NCBI RefSeq assembly: GCF_029392015.1
Contig: NZ_CP113925.1
Span: forward strand, 2,480,001 to 2,544,000
Source: Bifidobacterium sp. ESL0728
GTDB lineage: Bacteria > Actinomycetota > Actinomycetes > Actinomycetales > Bifidobacteriaceae
Length of the DNA stretch: 64,000 nt
Reading direction: 5' to 3'
Under the pieces are notes generated by a model. The model was not told where the DNA came from and made no database searches. It saw nothing but the letters and a program-made list of their open reading frames with translations. Position 1 is the first letter of the stretch. Every line of letters begins with the position of its first letter. Shown piece by piece: positions 63,174 through 64,000 of this stretch. Position numbers and translations under genes: made by a program.

Positions 63174-64000
63174 CTATTCCTCCTCGGCGACCATGTCTTC
63201 GACCGATTCGCCATAGAAGTCGATGATGCGGTCGACGTAAGGGCCGAGGATAACGTTGGGCATGCTGAAGATCTCGTGGACGGCGGGCTCGACGCGCTCC
63301 AACACCACGTCGCCGCTTTCCACGCGGACGCGCTCGACGAAACGGTTCTGCGCGGCGTTGTGCACCCACGTATCGCGGCCGGCCTGGAAAAGCAGGATCG
63401 GGGTCTCGATGCGGGAGCAGGCCTCACGCTCGAGAATCGCGTGTGACATCTTGAGGGCCTGATGGACCCAGCCGAACGTGGCGGCGTTGGTCTGGTAGTG
63501 CACGTCCTTCTTGCGCAGGCTGAAATACCATTGCACGCGCGCCTGCTCCGCGCCCTCGTAGCCCTTGAGTTTCATGGTCGGCGAGAACTCGGTTTGGCCC
63601 GGCGCGCGGCGACGCGAAAGCCCGACAGAACTTGCGAGCGCGGTGACCGGCCCGGCGATGGAATTGGGCATACCGGTGACGGGCTCGATCATCGGCGAGG
63701 ACAGCACGGCGCGGTCAAAGAGCATCGGGAAACTTTCGAGCGCGGCCGCCGCGATGCCGCCGCCCATTGAATGCGAATAAAGGTGCATCGGCTGATCGCC
63801 CGCATACTGCCGCCCGACGGTCTGCGAGAACTTGGCCAGATCCGCGACATAGCGCCGCCAATCGTCGATCCAGACCAGCGATGGGTTCGAGACGTCGCGC
63901 ACCGAATAGCCGTGGCCGCGATGCTCGAGAATGCAGACGGAATAGCCCGCAAGCAGGAAATACCACGTCATTTCGGCGTGCTTGGCGGCGAATTCCGTGA
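63174..64000 (-). CDS. Alpha/beta hydrolase (lysophospholipase-like), 5' end outside window
   Basis: At least 275 aa; the frame is open beyond ATG 63971 to the right edge (EFAAKHAE before MTWYFL), so the true start is outside. Monoglyceride lipase/PldB-type fold: LEHRGHGYSVR, nucleophile elbow YSHSMGGGIA, Asp in FQAGRDTWVH, C-terminal His in PAVHEIFS. Probably hydrolyses a lipid ester or other small ester. Confidence 0.88.
   Translation of the reverse strand, partial: TEFAAKHAEMTWYFLLAGYSVCILEHRGHGYSVRDVSNPSLVWIDDWRRYVADLAKFSQTVGRQYAGDQPMHLYSHSMGGGIAAAALESFPMLFDRAVLSSPMIEPVTGMPNSIAGPVTALASSVGLSRRRAPGQTEFSPTMKLKGYEGAEQARVQWYFSLRKKDVHYQTNAATFGWVHQALKMSHAILEREACSRIETPILLFQAGRDTWVHNAAQNRFVERVRVESGDVVLERVEPAVHEIFSMPNVILGPYVDRIIDFYGESVEDMVAEEE

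Overview
The window looks like chromosome from a bifidobacterium or close relative (Bifidobacteriaceae). The clues are moderately high GC, purA and tgt of actinobacterial type, a FimA-like sortase pilus operon, an HtrA with a long Asn/Gly-rich cytoplasmic tail, and many surface proteins. This assignment is inference; no rRNA is present to confirm it.

Layout. 1-3.4 kb: menaquinone genes (menE running off the left edge, menB, and a divergent MenI-like thioesterase). 3.6-4.4 kb: a small HTH gene, a triple operator-like repeat and the decayed 3' end of a DUF4143-type ATPase. 4.6-36 kb: a region dominated by the cell envelope. It holds four large non-pilus surface proteins (an LANTG protein, an LPFTG BspA-like protein, an LRR protein, and a BspA-like protein with near-identical internal repeats) and a three-gene pilus operon (backbone candidate, class C sortase, very large tip-like protein). 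Between these lie purA, a four-gene operon resembling a type VII-secreted lipase with helper and immunity proteins, a P1B-type metal ATPase and HtrA. 37-40.3 kb: tgt and a nitroreductase-family protein, both with odd low-complexity additions.

40,547-54,017: a 13.5-kb integrative element in the 3' end of tRNA-Leu(CAG), bounded by exact 27-bp direct repeats and paired integrase arm-type repeats. It carries a tyrosine integrase, an XRE regulator, membrane and LysM/CW_7 wall-binding proteins, a MobV relaxase split by a frameshift, a serine recombinase, RelB/RelE, an excisionase-like protein and an SF3-helicase replication protein. It has no conjugation machinery and is probably a mobilizable element or integrated plasmid.

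54-58 kb: a DUF5680 protein and a tightly overlapping four-gene operon encoding a probable type VII (LXG-like) effector with a calpain-family cysteine protease domain, two small helical partners and a membrane protein that may give immunity. 58-64 kb: a LOG-family protein, two tandem ketopantoate-reductase-like paralogues, a MalY/PatB aminotransferase and an alpha/beta hydrolase running off the right edge.

Most striking: two separate candidate type VII effector operons in one window; repeated insertion of hydrophilic low-complexity segments into otherwise ordinary enzymes (MenE, P-type ATPase, Tgt, nitroreductase); a regular array of four ~51-bp inverted-repeat units between two convergent genes; and a shared non-LPXTG C-terminal anchor in two surface proteins.
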